Shown here piece by piece: positions 61,760 to 64,000 of a stretch of DNA of 64,000 bases. The stretch lies in assembly GCA_958295945.1 (NCBI GenBank), contig OY282386.1:4830204-4894203 (forward strand). The letters are read 5' to 3'. The notes under the pieces were generated by a model. The model was not told where the DNA came from, made no database searches, and saw only the letters and a program-made list of their open reading frames with translations. The position numbers were made by a program, and so were the translations under genes. The stretch's first letter is position 1, and each line of letters opens with the position of its first letter. The stretch is from Candidatus Poribacteria bacterium (GTDB taxonomy: Bacteria > Poribacteria > WGA-4E > WGA-3G).

Positions 61760-62625
61760 TCTGGTTCATCTAAATCATCATCTTTTGATATTGTTATAAT
61801 CTCAAAATCTTCAGATAGGAAAGGTTCAAGGTCAAATTTGTTATCCTTGATATCTACATGATGTTGAACCTGTTCCATTCTTACAACAACTCGTGTTTCT
61901 TCAGGTGGACGTATTATTTTAACCCTGTTAGCACGTAGTATGCCATCAACATCTTTATAGTCAGTGAAGATTGCCCGTTGTAGTATTCCATTTTTGTTTT
62001 TAATCTCCCATTCAGTTACGCGTGGTTCATCTTCTTGGATTTTGAGTAAAATCGTTTCTATTTGATCGGTTTCAACACCAGCTCGAGTAACACGGATTAA
62101 TTGTCCGAATTTCTCAAGTTTTAATGAGGTGTGTCGTCCATCAAGAAAAGGATTTGCAAAGATTGCACTCAATACATCTGATACACGCAAATCAACACCG
62201 AAGATTTCTCTTAATATACCATCGTTTAATTCACCGATGTAAGTTTTCTGTTCATCAAGGAGTGTTAAAAGGAATTTTTCTTTATTTGCGATTGCTAATC
62301 CCTTCGTATCGTTGAATGCGCCTAATACGTTGATGCGAAGTTGTTCTCCTCCATCTGCAGTTTTTCTATACCATAACAGTTCTCGGAGTTCTTCAGGACT
62401 ATTGTCAGCTTCCTGAATAGTAACCATCATCTTAGTGGATTTCAGTGTTTCAGTTAGGTCATATCGTGCTTGTAGTGTTGCTAAATGTGGTTCAAAGTCT
62501 GACATCTCCATTGGTGACCATCTGACGTTTGAATTCTTTATACTACAACCAAGATTGAATGTACATATACATAAGAACGAGATACCGAACAAAATTAGAA
62601 TTCCATTATTTTGATGGTTTCTCAT
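61756..62625 (-). CDS. Lipoprotein, LolB/DUF4292-like
   Basis: 289 aa with a lipobox (FNLGC, Cys about 27). The mature part has the pattern of the LolA/LolB-like beta-half-barrel family: LRINVLGAFNDTKGLAIANKE, EIFGVDLRVSDVLSAIFANP and LRANRVKIIRPPEETRVVV. Such proteins sit on the outer membrane and handle lipoprotein insertion in LolB's case. The similarity is structural rather than close, so the specific role is uncertain. It overlaps ispE by four bases and abuts argD. Confidence 0.75.
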   Translation of the reverse strand: MRNHQNNGILILFGISFLCICTFNLGCSIKNSNVRWSPMEMSDFEPHLATLQARYDLTETLKSTKMMVTIQEADNSPEELRELLWYRKTADGGEQLRINVLGAFNDTKGLAIANKEKFLLTLLDEQKTYIGELNDGILREIFGVDLRVSDVLSAIFANPFLDGRHTSLKLEKFGQLIRVTRAGVETDQIETILLKIQEDEPRVTEWEIKNKNGILQRAIFTDYKDVDGILRANRVKIIRPPEETRVVVRMEQVQHHVDIKDNKFDLEPFLSEDFEIITISKDDDLDEPE

Positions 62626-63816
62626 TTAGTATACCTCAGACATGGATTTTTCAACCAGATTCACTGCTTCTTCAACATGTGAATTATTTATATTGAGAGG
62701 TGGTAGGAAACGGAGTACATAGTCGTTTGTACATATTGTTACTAATCCGTTTTCAATACATTTCGCTGCGAGTGGTTTTGCATCTTCTTCCATTACAAGA
62801 CCGCGTAGTAATCCTTTCCCACGCACCTCTTTAATTGGAAACTTATCTTTGAGTTCCATGAGACCACCTGCGAGATAGTTCCCCATTTTTACAGCATTTA
62901 CAGCAAGGTTCTCTTCCAAAATTGTTTTGATTGTAGCAACCGCTGCGGCAGAGGATAAGAAATTACCACCGAAAGTGGCTGCGTGTGTACCAGGAACGAA
63001 ACTCTCAGCGACATCACGTTTGGCTAACATTGCACCGATAGGAACTCCGCTTCCGAGTGCTTTTGCCATGGTAATCACATCAGGTACTACTCCATAACTT
63101 TGATAACCGAAAAATGTTCCTAATCTTCCCATCGCAGTTTGGACTTCGTCAAATATCAGTAACAGGTTATTTTTATCACAGAGTTCACGTAATCCTTGTA
63201 GATATCCATCACTTGGGATATTAACCCCACCCTCTGACTGGATCGGTTCTACTAAAATAGCACAGGTTTTGTCGTTAATTGCTGATTCCGTTGCTGCCAA
63301 ATCATCAAAAGGAACATAGGTGAAACCTTCAAGCATCGGTTCAAATCCGACGTGATATTTCGTCTGTGCAGTGGCGGTAATAGTAGCCATTGTTCGTCCA
63401 TGGAATGAATTGTCCATTGTAATGATTTCATAGGCATCAGTTCTACCCTTGTCTTTGGTATATTTCCGTGCCAATTTGATAGCTGCTTCATTCGCCTCAG
63501 CACCACTATTACAGAAGAAACATTGATCCATATCAGAATTATCAATGAGTAGTTTTGCTAATTCTGCTTGAGGTTGTATGTAATATAGATTTGATGTATG
63601 GAGGATGTTTCCTGCTTGCTCGCGTATTGCTGCGACAACCTTTGGATGTGCATGCCCTAATCCGTTGACAGCTAAACCACCCAGAAAATCCAGGTATTTT
63701 TTACCTTCTGCATCCCATAGATAGGGACCTTCACCTTTGACGAAGGCAAGGCTTCTGTCCCCATAAGTGTTAATAATATATTCCGTTGCCATTGATTTAA
63801 TATCTGTTGTTGTCAT
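62626..63816 (-). CDS. argD: Acetylornithine aminotransferase-like class III transaminase
   Basis: 396 aa PLP enzyme converting N-acetylglutamate semialdehyde to N-acetylornithine, and possibly the succinyl-DAP analogue. GLAVNGLGHAHPKVV opens the family pattern; FCNSGAEANEAAIKLARK, LLIFDEVQTAMGRLG and the PLP lysine near 252 (VITMAKALGSGVPIGA) are intact. AGGAGT lies before the ATG. Other acyl-ornithine or omega-aminotransferases are similar, so the substrate is likely but not certain. It begins a run of tightly spaced genes with the lipoprotein and ispE. Confidence 0.88.
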   Translation of the reverse strand: MTTTDIKSMATEYIINTYGDRSLAFVKGEGPYLWDAEGKKYLDFLGGLAVNGLGHAHPKVVAAIREQAGNILHTSNLYYIQPQAELAKLLIDNSDMDQCFFCNSGAEANEAAIKLARKYTKDKGRTDAYEIITMDNSFHGRTMATITATAQTKYHVGFEPMLEGFTYVPFDDLAATESAINDKTCAILVEPIQSEGGVNIPSDGYLQGLRELCDKNNLLLIFDEVQTAMGRLGTFFGYQSYGVVPDVITMAKALGSGVPIGAMLAKRDVAESFVPGTHAATFGGNFLSSAAAVATIKTILEENLAVNAVKMGNYLAGGLMELKDKFPIKEVRGKGLLRGLVMEEDAKPLAAKCIENGLVTICTNDYVLRFLPPLNINNSHVEEAVNLVEKSMSEVY

Positions 63817-64000
63817 AGTCTTACTCCTTGTATTCTTTTTGTAGTGATTTGAAACTGCACCATGGGTTCGCTTGTATACATCCTATCCACAAAAATGCAT
63901 TAACCTATGATCACCTTTCTAAATGTAAGTGATATCCGCCGCTGACGTGGATATTTTACACCATCCCACACATCAGATTTTCTGGCGGGAATACCGTGTA
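63817..64000. other. Upstream of argD, window edge
   Basis: 184 bp with no recognisable gene or repeat. Any promoter of argD would lie here, but none could be picked with confidence. Confidence 0.3.

Overview
The window comes from a low-GC, Gram-negative, peptidoglycan-making bacterium. It has a full division and cell-wall (dcw) cluster, a meso-DAP type MurE, a heptosyltransferase-like GT9 enzyme and several lipoproteins. Secreted proteins ending in a K-x-x-T-x-W-G-x-L-K-like tail, remnants of a 'YFYTLTAG' C-terminal domain, lamin-tail domains, and Gfo/Idh/MocA and TIM-barrel enzymes among many small interspersed repeats resemble what I know of Candidatus Poribacteria. That assignment is inference; no rRNA is present to confirm it.

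Layout. 1-785 (-): N-terminal part of a radical SAM protein cut by the window edge. 825-21022 (-): the dcw cluster, transcribed rsmH, ftsL-like, ftsI, murE, an alpha/beta hydrolase, an unusual membrane-fused murF, ddl, mraY, murD, ftsW, murG, murC, ftsQ, ftsA, ftsZ. mraZ and murB are not present. 21645-23434 (+): nadD, yacG, yqeK. 23448-32586: a 9.1-kb insertion bounded by IS982-type ends and a perfect 8-bp target duplication. It separates yqeK from rsfS and carries a lipoprotein, gene remnants and two large GC-richer secreted lamin-tail proteins. 32685-41806: rsfS, a PP2C phosphatase, an internally deleted gene, a dipeptidase, a GT9 enzyme, thiI, an RNase HIII-like enzyme, a flavin reductase, a TPR protein and a LamG-like protein. 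41807-42832: repeat-rich intergenic DNA. 42833-52308: mutS, two TolB-like propeller proteins, an oxidoreductase, an endonuclease III-like glycosylase, a TIM-barrel protein, a DUF1611/DgcN-like protein and a small membrane protein. 52300-55876: a second insertion with IS-like ends and a 9-bp direct repeat, carrying a secreted metzincin-like protease. 56027-63816: a FAIM-like small protein, a D-threonine-aldolase-like enzyme, pth, a GerMN protein, a cell-wall amidase, L25, tRNA-Gln, ispE, an outer-membrane-type lipoprotein and argD.

The dcw block builds lipid II (MurE, MurF, Ddl, MraY, MurD, MurG, MurC) and the divisome (FtsZ, FtsA, FtsQ, FtsW, FtsI, FtsL). The accessory part is dominated by secreted proteins of unrelated fold that share one short C-terminal signature. 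Two of these loci lie in IS-bounded units with target duplications. Several families of hairpin and inverted-repeat elements are scattered between genes; one (about 142 bp, inverted termini GCAACTTAGG-type) occurs four times nearly complete.
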